Assembly: GCA_949775045.1 (NCBI GenBank)
Contig: OX459110.1
Coordinates: 5,464,229-5,528,228 of the forward strand
Origin: Metridium senile
Taxonomy: Eukaryota > Cnidaria > Anthozoa > Actiniaria > Metridiidae
Length of the DNA stretch: 64,000 bases
Reading direction: 5' to 3'
A model generated the notes under the pieces. The model saw only the letters and a list, made by a program, of their open reading frames with translations, was not told the DNA's origin and searched no databases. This document shows positions 1 to 11,978 of this stretch, one piece after another (the first letter of the stretch is position 1; every line of letters starts with the position of its first letter). The translations under genes and the position numbers were made by a program.

Positions 1-920
1 GGCAGCCAAAGATCTGAAAGTTTTCAGCTGTTTCTTTTCAATCCGCTTTGGTAAAAGTAGCTCAAGGTGATTTCAAACTCAGTTTTCAATCTCTAAAAAT
101 TATCGTATTGTGTTGTTGTTGAACGAAATACCGAAAAGACGTAGCAAGATAGCAACTCACGGATTAACACAAAACGTTGAAAACGATAGCTTTAAAAACC
201 ATGTCACGAAGAATAAAAAGTAAATTGAACATAAAAAGTAAATAGAACGGTCTTTGCGTTAATTGTAAGTATTTTATATGTTATTTCGGGATTTTTTTTT
301 CGGTCGCCCGAGAATAAGTTTCGGTTGCCCGAGAATGGGTTCGGCGCCCGAGAATAAGTACTCCAAGTGCATGAATAAACTTCGCTCAAAATATGTCTGT
401 TTGGAAAATAATATATTTACACAAAAAAACTTATAAAAGTGTCTAATACAGTGAATATTATTAACATGGTAAGTAAAAAAAAAAACTCAACAGAATCGCA
501 TAATTTTTGTGTAATTTGCTTTGGTGCCCGAGAATAGGTACCAACACATTAATTAATTAATTGTTTTTTAAGGATTTGATTTTCACAAAACTTTCCAAAA
601 CACTCCTTTAACTAAGAGATAGTACTTCTTTTTTGAAACATACGTACACTATCAGACACTGAAATTATTCTGAAATTGAAAAATTTAAATAATATAAATA
701 GACAAATTATCCAAAAGCGCTGACTATTACCCTTCAGATATACAACAAGCATATACCAATACCCTAAGTCAAATCCTTCCCTGGGTTTCAATGTTGTTTA
801 TTAGATGTGGTTGTACAGCTTTTAGGGTCTGAAATCAGTATCTGAGTTAATTTATGCTTACCTTTTAGGGTCATTTTCAAAACTGTTCTTCGAGCACCTA
901 TCCAATTTTTAAGGGAGTCC

Positions 921-921
<1 letters not shown>

Positions 922-951
<30 letters not shown>
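922..951. repeat. poly(C) tract, 30 nt
   Basis: Thirty uninterrupted C residues on the + strand, about 70 bp upstream of the exon beginning at 1022. Such a run can form i-motif/G4 structures and is prone to assembly error. Confidence 0.95.
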
Positions 952-953
<2 letters not shown>

Positions 954-1021
954 GGAAGTACACAACAAACTGAGTTTGGAAACTTTGTAAAACCAACAAT
1001 TACTGTTGTTTTGTATTTCAG

Positions 1022-4000
1022 CATTATGGTGGGTTGGTATACTACTAACTGAAAGGAAAGACAAAAGAGTAGCTGTTTATTTATTGTAAGTAACTTTGTA
1101 GAATATATTTAAGTGTCTCGAGAAGGTATCACACGTTTTCAAGTCTTCCTTTTTGAGTTATAGCCAATTGCAAAATTATAGACCAAATCAGCTAGCGCGT
1201 TGCTATATGTACGTTTTCATCCAAATATTCAAAACCACTGGGTATAAAAACTTTTGTTCCAAAACATTTTCCATGTGATATTGTAATACATAATTAAGAC
1301 CAAGAAACTTATTCCCAAAATATTTGAATTAATTGGGTGGAAACAAATATATCAGCGCATTAGCCGATTTAGTCTATTGCAGATATTGAATGTTGATAAA
1401 AAGCTCTCTTCAATGCCTATATATACACCTATTTCAAAAAAGGTTGTCATCGCCAAAGGCGATAGGCTATAGGCAATAGGTCATTCCAAGACCGAAGTGT
1501 ACTATCGTGGGTATAATCTTAAATCGTGAATGCTGCCGTGTTTGAATTTTAATGATATCAGCTCCAACAATCGTTGTTTAGTGGAGTTGGCATGATTGAG
1601 ATTCAAACACGAGGGTATTCACGCGGCATTATATTCACGATTTATGATTATACCCATAGTGCACTTCGGTCTTGGAATGACCTATTGCCTATAGCCTATC
1701 GCCTTTGGCGATGACAACCTTTTTGAAATAGAGCCAAGCTGTCAGCAGGGATTTGAAATGGAAATATTCCAAGGAAACTTTCTGCAGTGTCATTTGAAAT
1801 TGAACAGATAACTTTGCTTCAGACTTTCCCATTTGGTGTGCTATATATGGTGCAGATTATAGCATATTTGGTTTGCTGCTTTCAGCCCAGAATCAAAAGA
1901 TATAATTGTAAAAAAATGTTTTGCACAAATTTTGTTTATCATTGCTATGGGGACTCTGATTAGTATAATGAGAACAACTTTTCAAAACTTTCATCCAAGA
2001 TTGACATCTGGTGTTGAACTCAGATTCACTGGGCTAAATGTAAGATCATGTAACAGCAAAATCAAAAAAGGAAGTGTGGGCCAATTAAAACTATACTAGG
2101 AGACACCTTAAATGATGTCATAAGATGATGGTTGTTGCACAGAGGAGGGTCCAGGCCCGCCCCAGAAACGCTTGCGCACCTAGTTTAACAAGATGGAGGC
2201 TGACTACAGAGATTTTCAACTACCTTGATATTTTTTGATATTATGCAGTCTTGGTTAACTCTAACGGTAAGTAAATCATGTATATTGTTTTGTAAAGGTT
2301 TTTCTCTATTATCTAATTGTTTTTAACTAAATCTGACTCATATTTGTTGTAAAATATCACGTTTGTTGTCGCTCACTTTGAAAAGCTGTGTTAGATGATT
2401 TTCATAATTGTTGTTCAAAAGAAGTAGTTATATTTAGGGATTGAAAAGGGTATTTTAAATAAAACTTACATTTCTGAAAAGCTGAATGTCTGAACTTTAT
2501 AAAAGACAAAAAGTACTCCAAAGTACTCCAGTATTTTACGATAAACGAAGCATTTCAAAAATGATCAATTTATGGCGCCCAGAGGTGTGATAACAGCTAA
2601 GCCTATGCATTACTTGGACATAGATACGCTTTGTTTTGAGTTTGTTTCTTCAGATAATTGTTCCACATTATCATTGAGATATAATATTAAACATATCTGT
2701 TTTGAATTTTAGAATGGAGGGTGATTTAGGGCTGAGACGCGCTCCAAACAAGTCAAACAAACTCCCAAAGAAAAGAGAGAAGAGCGATCGATGCGGATCG
2801 AGGTGTATAAGGTCATATTTGCCATGTCAAGTTAATTGTAAACATTGTATATATCTATAAAAAAAAGTGTAGAAATACAATTGAATGTAAGATATAGTGC
2901 TTTAATTTACTTGAATATTTTTTAATAAAATAGTGTGATCTAAACTTGTGGTCATTCAGTTGTTTACTATGAATATTTTACACGAGTAGAGTTGTTTTGA
3001 TAAATATTAGTAATGAGAAAAGTTAGTGACGATTTAAGCGAGCCGATTGAATAAGTAACAACCGCGTATACTACAGTTTTCACTTTGAACCTCAACTTTT
3101 TGAACACAAGTGAAGTAATAGTTATAATTTATAGGTTTATTGAGAAAAATCAAGCAATAAAGACGATTATAATGAGTAGAGTTTTGTCGATAAACATCAG
3201 TGATAATCTGTGAACAACATTCAACCGCCGTCGTAATTTTCATTGAATTGCCGTGAAACTTATTATCTTATTTAACGTATTATTTTCTTCTGTATAAACG
3301 TTATTCACGACATGTATCAAATAGGCCATGAATAGAGTATCAAAACAAGCTATAATTGTCTCGTCCAAGACAACTGTCGAAGCGAACGAACACGATACTT
3401 TCTCCGTCTTTCACTGCATGATTTTAACCGGACAAAACTCAAACTAACTTGTGTATTACGACTATAGTCATCGGTAAATCTTCCATGGAAATACAACGAA
3501 TGTAAAGTAAAGAAAAATCTTGAAGAGAAGTTGAAATATTGCGAATGGTTCGAAACGACGCTGTTGCTCTTATCAGTTTGAAAGCCAAGATAGAGTGATG
3601 AGATCATGTTTCAAACGATAATATAGATTGAAACGCAATGCATTGTGGGGCGGGCCTGGACCCTCCTCTGGTTGTTGCAGCTGCAGTAAACTAAGCCATT
3701 TCATAAATTCTTGCATTGTAGAGTGACCAGTAGTATGACCATGAAATAAAATCTAAATAGTTACTAACTAATAGTTTTTATTTAGTGACTATTAGTCACT
3801 ATCACTCAACTGGAACAGCTTTAGTAACAATACACAATGAATGAAGTATTAACTTTCTATGGTTTTGAGTATTTGAGTTCCCTTGTGTATTGTGGTCTAT
3901 TGTTACTAAAGCTGTTCCAGTTGAGTGATAGTGACTAATAGTCACTAAATAAAAACTATTAGTTAGTAACTATTTAGATTCTATTTCATGGACATAGTGT

Positions 4001-6273
4001 AAGCACTCTAATCAAGTGTTGTTTTGTATCAAATTATGTTCAAATAGACTTCTAACTGCTGTTGTTTTTCTCCTAGAATTTGTTCCTTTGTGGTATCATT
4101 TCTTGAAGTTGTATTCATATTAGACAAATGTGCAATGTGCAAGTAAGTAGTACTAACCTTATAGGGTATTAAACTAATATGACCTTGAGTGCATTAGATC
4201 ATATTCATATTGTGTATTTTGTGCAGGATAAGCATTAATGAAATTATTGAAGTATTATTAGGCAGGAAGAGCAGCCAGACACATATCAAATGCTATTTTA
4301 ATCATGAATGATCTGTTCATGGTTTTGATTGGCAGGATTCAATATAATTGGCCATGTTCTAAATGAGGAGGGGCTAGGAGGGGACTGGGTACTAGTTTCT
4401 AGAATTAGTGCAATTAATAAATAAACTTGTACATAACATGAAAAAGCACATCAAAATATACCATATCACAAATTTTGATGCTATTTGGTTGCATATTTCC
4501 TTTGCAATAGTCTCTCAAAGATCCATAAGATTATAAATGAATGTCTGGTTTGGAGGGACAGCTGTCCCTCTATACATTTCTTTATAATTTGTCACATAAT
4601 TGAAAGGCTGCTACTTGGTCATTATTCAACAGAATAAAATAAATGTAACTATGCAAATATCTTGTATATTTTGATGTGCTCTTTCGCGGCTATATTTTTT
4701 AAGGACCGAGGCTTCCTACAGTTTTTCTAGTGCTCGATCGGTCAACTTAAATGGCTGTAGATGATCTGATATAACACTCACAGCTTTAATTCACACTTTG
4801 CCCACTTGTTACATAAAGATTGAAGTTTGTCAGAATGTGTCTTCTGTTTACATCGGCATTACCATAGCTGCGACAATGACATCTCAGTTTTTGATTAGAA
4901 GCGATTTTACTCGTTTTTCAACCTAAACTTTTATAAAGAGCTACACAGTGCTAATATATAGCTGTTTCCCTAAAAGTATATGAAGTTTGAAGAAATTCGT
5001 AAAAGCTGATTATGAATAATTTGAGGGGAAATTTGATGGTGATCCAAAGCACCTTCCGACTTCCGAAATTTTACAGAGAAGTAGTCTAAAGTTGGAGCAA
5101 GATTTGTGCTGTCGAAAAGATTGTTAGTGTGTTTTCTTTGCAAAATTATTGAATGGCAAATAAGAAAGAGTGAATTTCTAGCTTAAAAAATTGCCTCTCA
5201 AAATTATTATTCAAAAATAAATGGGCTTTTATGATTTTCTTCAAACTTTGTATACTTCTAGGCAAACAGCTATATACTAGCACTGTGTAGGCCGTTTTAA
5301 AAGTTTAGATAGAAAAACATGTAAAATAGCTGCTAATCAAAAACCGCGATATCATTGTTTCGTTGCTATGGTAACGCCAATGTAAACAAAAGACACACCC
5401 TGAAAAACTTCAATCTTTATGTAACAAGTGGGCAAAGTGTGAAAGCTGTGGGTGTTTGCTTATCTTTACCTTCCTTGTTTGTTGTCCCATTTCAGATCAT
5501 GTGATGCTACCCTTGTGAGTTGATTCTTTCACTTGTAAATGATATAACACATTCATCATGAAAGAACAATTCTCAAGGGAATGTCACATGGTCTACAATG
5601 GGCAATTTACATACGCCGGAGGTAAAGAGGTCTATTCCAGTTGCTAAGTCATGTTGATAAAGCATTCCTTACTAAATTTAATACTTATGAAGATAGAGAA
5701 ATGTGATTGTTGATACATGCATTTTGTAACAAGTCTGGCATTGATTAATAATATGTGATTATTTAAAAAAATTGATTGATTATAAAATCAATGATTGATC
5801 AGCAGTTTATTGATTGTTTGATTGTTTTATTATTTGGTTAATTGATTGATTGGCTTATTGATTGATCAATTATTGATTGGTTGATTATTTGATCGATTGA
5901 CTGACTTATTGACTTATTGATGGGTGGATCGATTGATTGATTGATTAGTTGATCAATTGATTGGTGATTTATTGATTGACTTATTTAGTGTTTGATTAGT
6001 TGGTTAATTTCATTGATTTAAAAGGTTTCTTTTTTCAGAGAGGGCAGCTTTGGGTTCACCCTATGGAAGTTCCTTAAAGCCATTGACACATGGAAGAAGT
6101 TTGTATTGTACAGCAGTTTATCAATAGTTTGTTATCTACACCCCAAGAAATTCTGGGAAGCAGTTATCATTGGAGTTTTTCTTGATGTTTTGGCCTTATT
6201 TTATCTACTACAGACATTTAGAAAGAAAAATGACAAAGCTGTTTATAAGTATAGACAATTAGAAATTAGATAG
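1022..6273 (+). CDS. TMEM72-like multipass membrane protein, 3' three exons (partial)
   Basis: Exons 1022-1085, 4077-4142 and 6039-6273 (stop TAG). Each is bounded by AG/GT (donors gtaagt at 1086 and 4143; pyrimidine-rich acceptors ending at 1021, 4076 and 6038), and the phases fit (2+1, 2+1). Each exon is open in only the frame that joins its neighbours. The encoded C-terminal ~120 residues give a hydrophobic segment with WWVGILLTERKDKR, a second segment SFVVSFLEVVFIL followed by a Cys pair, then two more hydrophobic helices (KKFVLYSSLSIVCYLHP, then AVIIGVFLDVLALFYLL) and a short basic tail. The order of segments and the 'CxLHP' turn resemble vertebrate TMEM72, a four-pass protein of unknown function; vertebrate TMEM72 has a longer C-tail. 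The first coding exon must end with a single phase nucleotide and was not found in bases 1-1021, so it lies upstream or is missed. Both introns are full of foldback elements. The gene structure is fairly secure; the family name is moderate. Confidence 0.65.
1429..1731. mobile_element. Foldback (MITE-like) element, ~75-bp inverted arms
   Basis: The left arm starts ctatttcaaaaaaggttgtc and the right arm ends gacaacctttttgaaatag. The arms continue through the repeated 'gccaaaggcgataggc' and 'tcattccaagaccgaagtg' blocks in inverted orientation. The loop holds further inverted homology. No coding capacity. It lies in the TMEM72-like gene's intron. A related end (ttatttcaaaaatggttgac) occurs near 63474. 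Confidence 0.85.
2140..3670. mobile_element. DNA transposon-like insertion, 24-bp TIRs, 9-bp TSD
   Basis: Perfect terminal inverted repeats of 24 bp start cagaggagggtccaggcccg (2140-2163) and end in the reverse complement (3647-3670). They are flanked by the 9-bp direct repeat gttgttgca (2131-2139 and 3671-3679). The 1531-bp interior has no transposase ORF. It does hold a small ORF at 2714-2860 (47 codons, basic start, five Cys) behind a possible acceptor, with an AATAAA-type signal near 2927. TIRs beginning CAGAGG recall hAT, but a 9-bp TSD is more typical of Mutator-like elements, so the superfamily is unresolved. It sits in the intron between exons 1022-1085 and 4077-4142. Confidence 0.85.
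3721..4008. mobile_element. TA-flanked foldback MITE, 'GAG...CTC' family
   Basis: Ends gagtg/cactc sit between TA dinucleotides (3719-3720 and 4009-4010). Long inverted arms include tagtgactattagtcacta and gaacagctttagtaacaat with their reverse complements. Fragments with the same tagtgactaatag core occur at 13805, 25980 and inside the element at 54964-55198. Nonautonomous; intronic. Confidence 0.85.
4773..5456. mobile_element. Foldback element with ~300-bp imperfect inverted arms
   Basis: The left arm begins aacactcacagctttaattc. The right arm ends with the complement, including the perfect core cacttgttacataaagattg inverted near 5409-5440. The homology carries on inward through the tatagctgttt and tttgattagaag blocks. 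No ORF. Intronic, between exons 4077-4142 and 6039-6273. Confidence 0.8.
5768..6006. repeat. Degenerate ATTG/TTGA tetranucleotide repeat
   Basis: About 240 bp of interrupted (TTGA)n in many small variants. It ends about 30 bp before the acceptor of the terminal TMEM72-like exon. Confidence 0.9.
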
Positions 6274-7276
6274 AATCTATAAAGCAATTATAGCAATCTA
6301 CAGGTAGGGCAGAAAAGCAACAGCATATCTGACTAAGCCAAGGTTATATTTCTCATTAATATTATTAACGTGTCACTTAATGTAGCACATAATGTTCAAA
6401 TACATCTCTGTCAATGCATTTTACAATCAATCATATGTATCATATGACTGCTATTTAAGGTGCCCTTTGCAGCAATGTGGCTCACAAAAATATCATTCGG
6501 TAGTTAGTATAATGTGTTAATTTTGGGCAAGTCATTGAGAGTGGTCATGGATTTGTTTGCATCCTCATATTTGGTTCTTCTACATCCCTCATGCTGGTTA
6601 GTGAGTGTAATATAGAGAGACAGGACTTTTGATGTATCAGCATCAAGAACTAGCAATGGTAGACATGATCTTGTTCCTGACAGGAGTATTATCAAGAGCC
6701 AAATATAGGCATGGAAATTGTTTTATACATTTTTGTCAATTTTCTTATCTAAGAACATACTTAAGCCTCACACTCATAAACATTGGAATTTTGCATAGTA
6801 TTTTTTGTCAGACTAGCAGTATGGCAGTGATATCAGTAATATCTCCATTTAATGTGACTCTCGCTGCTGCCCAAAAGTGTTGACAAATCACTGTTGTCTC
6901 AGTAAATTTAAAATGATTATTTACAGTTTATTCCTGAGATTTGACCTGCATTTCACAATTGATGCAATTATGGTTTAACACAAGTCAAGACAGGCTGAGT
7001 TGTTTTTGTGCCCTGTACAGGGACCAGCCCAAATCAATAGGATTTTTAATATAACAATTAACACATTGATAAGAAGAAATAATTTTGAAAACATTATTTA
7101 TATAACTGATTTATTATTACAGAGGGATTACTTGTGTTCAATCAAGGCCACCTAACAATAATGATTACCACATTATGGCCAAGAACAAGAACAATTTACA
7201 AAACTACCTATAATTTAAATAATATGTGAACAAAATACATCAAGATTGAACAATATCTTAGACTGTAAGAACTATT
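6274..7276. other. 3' flank of the TMEM72-like gene, no further gene seen
   Basis: AT-rich sequence with only short random ORFs. It probably contains the 3' UTR of the gene ending at 6273. No canonical AATAAA close to the stop stood out. Confidence 0.5.
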
Positions 7277-7280
7277 TTAA

Positions 7281-7993
7281 GGTTACGGTCCACGTTCACG
7301 GTGTGCTTTCACATGCTCTCAGTTAAAAGTTTGTTTACCGCGCCATTTTACAATAATAATAGACATATTATATATCATTTTAAAGGTTATATAACAGAGA
7401 ATAAGACTGTGTATGTTTTGTTATATACAACAATTTTCTGTAAGATATGCTCTTCGAAAAACCTCAAAATTAACCGCCTTCAATGCGAGTTGTTTAAAAA
7501 AGTATAAGTCAAAACCTTCATACTGCTTTGCCGTCATTTATTCGTTATGTCAATCAACACATATTGGTCTTCAAAACCGTGTCCAGATTTTTTGATAAAA
7601 TGCTTAGTTTTAGAGTTATGGCCCGTTTTGTTATTTAACTTGAAGTTTTAACAATGAGTCGACTTTGAAACACATTTATTCAAGAACGAAGCATTTTATC
7701 GAAAAAACTGGATACGGTTTTAAACGCATGTATGTGCTGATTGATGCAATGCAGAAATGACGGCGAAGTAGGAGGAACTTTTGGACTTATACTTTTTTTA
7801 ATGAAAGCGCTCGATTTTGAGGTTTTACGTGAAGCATTGGTTAAAGATATTCTTTTTCTTAAAAAAAAACTTACATGGTCTTATTCTCTGTTATATAAGC
7901 TTTAAAATGATATATACTTTGTCTATCTTTATTGTTAAGTGACGCGCTAAACAATTTTTAACTGAGAGCACCCCGCGAACGTGGACCGTAACC
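7281..7993. mobile_element. TTAA-flanked foldback element, 713 bp
   Basis: Ends ggttacggtccacgttc and its complement gaacgtggaccgtaacc are flanked by TTAA (7277-7280 and 7994-7997). This is the target signature of piggyBac and Kolobok elements. The arms are imperfectly inverted over ~300 bp, including tcattttaaaggttatataa against ttatataagctttaaaatga. No transposase. Confidence 0.85.
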
Positions 7994-8582
7994 TTAATAT
8001 GTCATATTTTTTTTTTGTTTGATCTAAAAAATATTTCATATTCACAAATTTGTTTGGGTGGCCTTGGGGTGTGGGTGGCCTTGGGGTTTGGGTGAAAAAA
8101 ATCACACATAATATCTTTAAATAGAACTAAAAAATATATACATTCATTCCAGATTATGTTTAGTTTATAAGTTTAGGAATTTCCACAAGACGTATAAGTG
8201 AAAGGAACATTTCTGTTAACAATAGACCTTTTCACAGTTCTCATCTAACAACCTGAGCCTCGATAGCATGTAATATATTCTTTACAATTTGACTACAGCC
8301 CATGGAATTTTAAAGTGCTGCAATAAGCTTCAATTGTTGGTAATGTGTGCATTCCTTAAATTTCTGTGAGCGGTAATCAAATTGATAAGAATAATTGTTC
8401 CAGGAAGATACTCCCTTTGACCATGTGGTAGGAGCTAGTGACCGGCACTCCTTTTAGGGTTGAAATATTCCCTGTGCATACCTTTTAGGGTCCTTTTAGG
8501 GTTCTTGCTCAAAAGTCAGATATGTAACATGACTCCATAGGATCATTAGTTGACTTTGTTAGTTAAAATATGCTTACACCCC

Positions 8583-8723
8583 GACTACACGGATCCGGAT
8601 ACTTTTGAAACCGCATACTTTTTGATGTGAATCGGCCTATCGTCTGATAATCCTCCGGATACGCGGATTCGTGTGGACGCAAATATTTCTATGCGGTTTC
8701 AGCCGGATCGGATTCGTGTAGAC
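8583..8723. mobile_element. Short MITE-like inverted repeat
   Basis: The left arm cgactacacggatccggata and the right arm ggatcggattcgtgtagacg form an imperfect hairpin of ~140 bp with repeated ATCCGG and GCGGATTCG blocks. 'Ctacacgaat'-type ends are typical of small nonautonomous DNA transposons. No TSD resolved. Confidence 0.65.
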
Positions 8724-9585
8724 GAGGCCTTAGCTGCCAAGAACACTGCACAGTGTACCTTTTAGGGGCCTTCCCAGGAATATATGTTACACGCTATCCA
8801 GGCTGAGATTGTAGACGAGAATTGTGACAGGTTTTTATTCAGAAATCAAGCCTACAGATATTATTAAATAATTGCTACATTTTATATCTCGTATCTCATT
8901 CACATCTCATTTCATGCAGTCTCATTATCTATCTCATTTGGTACAGACATTTTCCAGCAACATTCATAACTTGTGATAAATAATGTATGTAAACTACTTT
9001 CTGAACAAAGAGAAAAGCAGAGACCTATGAGTTAGTGTGCTGTGTGCAATTCCTGGCCAGGGTCATTGTTTTTAGGCCAGACACTCAGTGCCAGTGCACC
9101 ATACACATGTACAACTGTCCCCACCACTCCAATATTGGGAGGGGTGGGGAGGCTGCACACAGTCTGTGATCCCCACAGGTGTATGAGTTGCAATTTTCAA
9201 ATAGAAAGGCCAGGAAAGATTGTAGATATTATAGACATACACATCAAATTACAAGAATGTTGTCACATGAAAAAAGAACATTTAGTAACTTAGTAGGAAA
9301 GGAATAACAAAAGAAAGAGTTCAGCTTGAGTGATCTTTTCTTTTCCCACTATTTTACAAAAGTCAGGACAACATTCTTGCAATTACAAATTCATTAATCA
9401 GATCAATATGCAATGAATATCATGATTTAGTATTAATAATAGATATAATACAGTTTCAATATATGGAATATAGTGCAAATAATTATGCAATATTTATTGA
9501 AATTATTAAATAAATTATTAAATGTCAAAGCAAAGCTAAGTTGAATATATATCAGCATTATTGTATTTATTTATTTATTATTACT

Positions 9586-9973
9586 ATTACTACCGATTTC
9601 ATTAGTACGCGCCGTGAAGTGAAGATGGCAATACTCTTCCGTCATTCAAACACAATTTGTCTAGACAACTAATTATGTGAACTGTAAACAACGGTCGATG
9701 TAAACATAAAACAGGTAGAAATGTTATTTTAAAGAGAAAATTGAGCCAAAACTACAACTGTCTTATGAAAGACGTGAAACTTATTTAGATTTAACAGTCT
9801 GATACCTAAAATATATCTTTAGGTCCGGGGAAAAAATGATTTTTCATTGAACTGTCATTCATGAATTGTTTGTAAAATGTCTAGACAAATTGTGTTTGAT
9901 TGACGGAAGAGAATCGCCAACTCCCTTCACAAACTCTGTTGCATGGGCGCATAGTAATGAAATCGGTGGTAAT
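9586..9973. mobile_element. Foldback MITE abutting the minisatellite
   Basis: The inverted arms begin attactaccgatttcattag and end with taatgaaatcggtggtaat. Further matching blocks are ttccgtcattcaaacacaat and ctagacaactaatta. The right end reads straight into the GGT-rich minisatellite at 9974. Confidence 0.75.
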
Positions 9974-10748
9974 GGTGAGTGGGTGGACAGGTATGTAGGC
10001 AAATAGAAAGATAGGTAGGTAAGTTTGTTGGTGGGTGGATGGGCAGGTAAGTTGGTGGTTAGGTACATGTAGGTCCATATAGGTGGGTAAGAAGGTAGAT
10101 GAGTGGGTAGGTAGGTTATTAGGTAAGTTGTTGTCTAGGGAAGTTGGTTGGTAGGTGGGTAGAAACATATACGTGGGTAAGAAGGTAGGTGAGTGGGTAG
10201 GTAAGTTGTTGACTAGATAAGTTGGTTGGTAGGTGGGTAGAAACATACGTGGGTAAGAAGGTAGGTGAGTGGGTGGGTAAGTTGTTGACTAGGTAAGTTG
10301 GTGGGTGGGTGGGTAGGAACATTTGGGTGGGTAAGAAGGTAGGTGAGTGGGTAGGTAAGTTGTTGACTAGGTAAGTTGGTTGGTAGGTAGGAACATATAG
10401 GTGGGTAAGAAGGTAGGTGAGTGGGTAGGTAAGTTGTTGACTAGGTAAGTTGGTTGGTGGGTGGGTAGGAACATATAGGTGGGTAAGAAGGTAGGTGAGT
10501 GGGTAGGTAAGTTGTTGACTAGGTAAGTTGGTTGATAGGTGGGTAGGAACATAGGTGGGCAAGAATGTAGATGAGTGGGTGGTTTATTAGGTAAGTTGTT
10601 GACTAGGTAAGTTGGTTGATAGGTGTGTAGGAACATATAGGTGGGTAAGAAGGTAGATGAGTGGGTGGTTTATTAGGTAAGTTGTTGACTAGGTAAGTTG
10701 GTTGATAGGTGTGTAGGAACATATAGGTGGGTAAGAAGGTAGGTTAGT
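9974..10748. repeat. Minisatellite A, ~78-bp higher-order unit of GGTA/GGTG words
   Basis: The unit of about 78 bp runs aagttgttgactaggtaagt, then ggttggtgggtgggtaggaa, then catataggtgggtaagaagg, then taggtgagtgggtaggt. It is present in about eight to nine copies with small changes and is itself built of GGTA/GGTG/GGTT words. The - strand is open by chance in long stretches (Pro/Thr/Tyr/Leu repeats) and is not a credible gene. Confidence 0.92.
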
Positions 10749-11067
10749 GATTGAGAAAATAGATATTAGAATATTAACTTGGTCATGTGACCTTTTTGAC
10801 CTTTTAGAAAAAATGAAGGGCAACCATTCCAAATAGGTTTTTGTTATTGGTATCATACCTAACTATTTCACATGAAAACATTTTTCGATTCTCATAAAAA
10901 CCAACCCCATTTTGGAATTTCTGTTTTCCTTCTATTGAGGTCACATGACCGCTGGCTGTCAATGTGACAATGCTTAAACTTTAAAGAAACCTAACATCGA
11001 CCTTGCTTTAGGTCAAAAACTCAATTTCAAAGAATTAAGTTATTAAATACCATATAGTTCAGTTGGC

Positions 11068-11978
11068 AGGTAAATCAGTAAGCAGATAGGTAGGTGGGTC
11101 AGAAGGTAGGTGGATAGGTAGATGGGTAAGTCAGTAGGTAGGTGGGTACGTCAGTAGGAAGGTGGATAGGTAGATAGGTAAGTCAGTAGGTAGGTGGGTA
11201 AGTCAGTAGGAAGGTGGATAGGTAGATGGGTAAGTCAGTAGGTAGGTGGGTAGGTCAGTAGGAAGGTGGATAGGTAGATGGGTAAGTCAGTAGGTAGGTG
11301 GGTAAGTCAGTAGGAAGGTGGATAGGTAGATGGGTAAGTCAGTAGGTAGGTGGGTAGGTCAGTAGAAAGGTGAATAGGTAGGTGGGTAAGTCAATAGGTA
11401 GGTGGGTAGGTCAGTAGGAAGGTGGACAGGTAGATGGGTAAGTCAGTAGGTAGGTGGGTAAGTCAGTAGGAAGGTGGATAGGTTGGTGGGTAGGTAGGTG
11501 GGTAAGTCAGTACCCTACGTAGATGGGTAAGTCAGTACCCTACGTAGATGGGTAAGTCAGTGGATAGGTAGATGGGTAAGTCAGTAGGTAGGTAGGTAAG
11601 TCAGTAGGTAGGTGGGTAGGTCAGTAGGTAGGTGGGTAAGTAGATGAGTTAGTCAATAGGTAGGTCAGTAGGTAGATGAACAGGTAGCTAGGTAGGTAGG
11701 TCAGTAGTTTGGTGGGTAAGTAAATGGGTAAGTCAGTAGGTAGGTGGGTAAGTCAGTAGATAGGTGGATAGGTCAGTAGGTGGGTAGGTCAGTAGGTAGA
11801 TGGGTAGGTCAGTAGGAAGGTGGGTAGGTTAGTAGGTAGGTAGATGGGTAGGTCAGTAGGTGGGTGGGTAGGTCAGTAGGTAGGTGGGTAGGTCAGTAGG
11901 TAGGTGGGTTGGTAAGTCAGTAGGTAGGTGGGTAAGTCAGTAGGTAGGTGGGTAGGTCATTAGATAAGTCAGTAGGTA
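11068..11978. repeat. Minisatellite B, GTAGGTGGGTAAGTCA-type units
   Basis: About 900 bp of ~16-bp and ~32-bp units (gtaggtgggtaagtca, gtaggaaggtggataggtag, atgggtaagtca). It is interrupted by a LINE fragment and resumes at 12874. It is separated from minisatellite A by ~320 bp of unrelated sequence that holds a ggtcatgtgacc/ggtcacatgacc pair. Confidence 0.92.

Noticed and set aside
471..480. Possible first coding exon of the TMEM72-like gene ending atg|gtaagt
   Set aside because: The required phase puts a stop codon (taa) just before the donor.
9859..10636. Several 70-147-codon minus-strand ORFs rich in Pro, Thr, Tyr and Leu
   Set aside because: They lie wholly within the GGTA/GGTG minisatellite. 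The composition follows the repeat and no start, splice or domain evidence exists.
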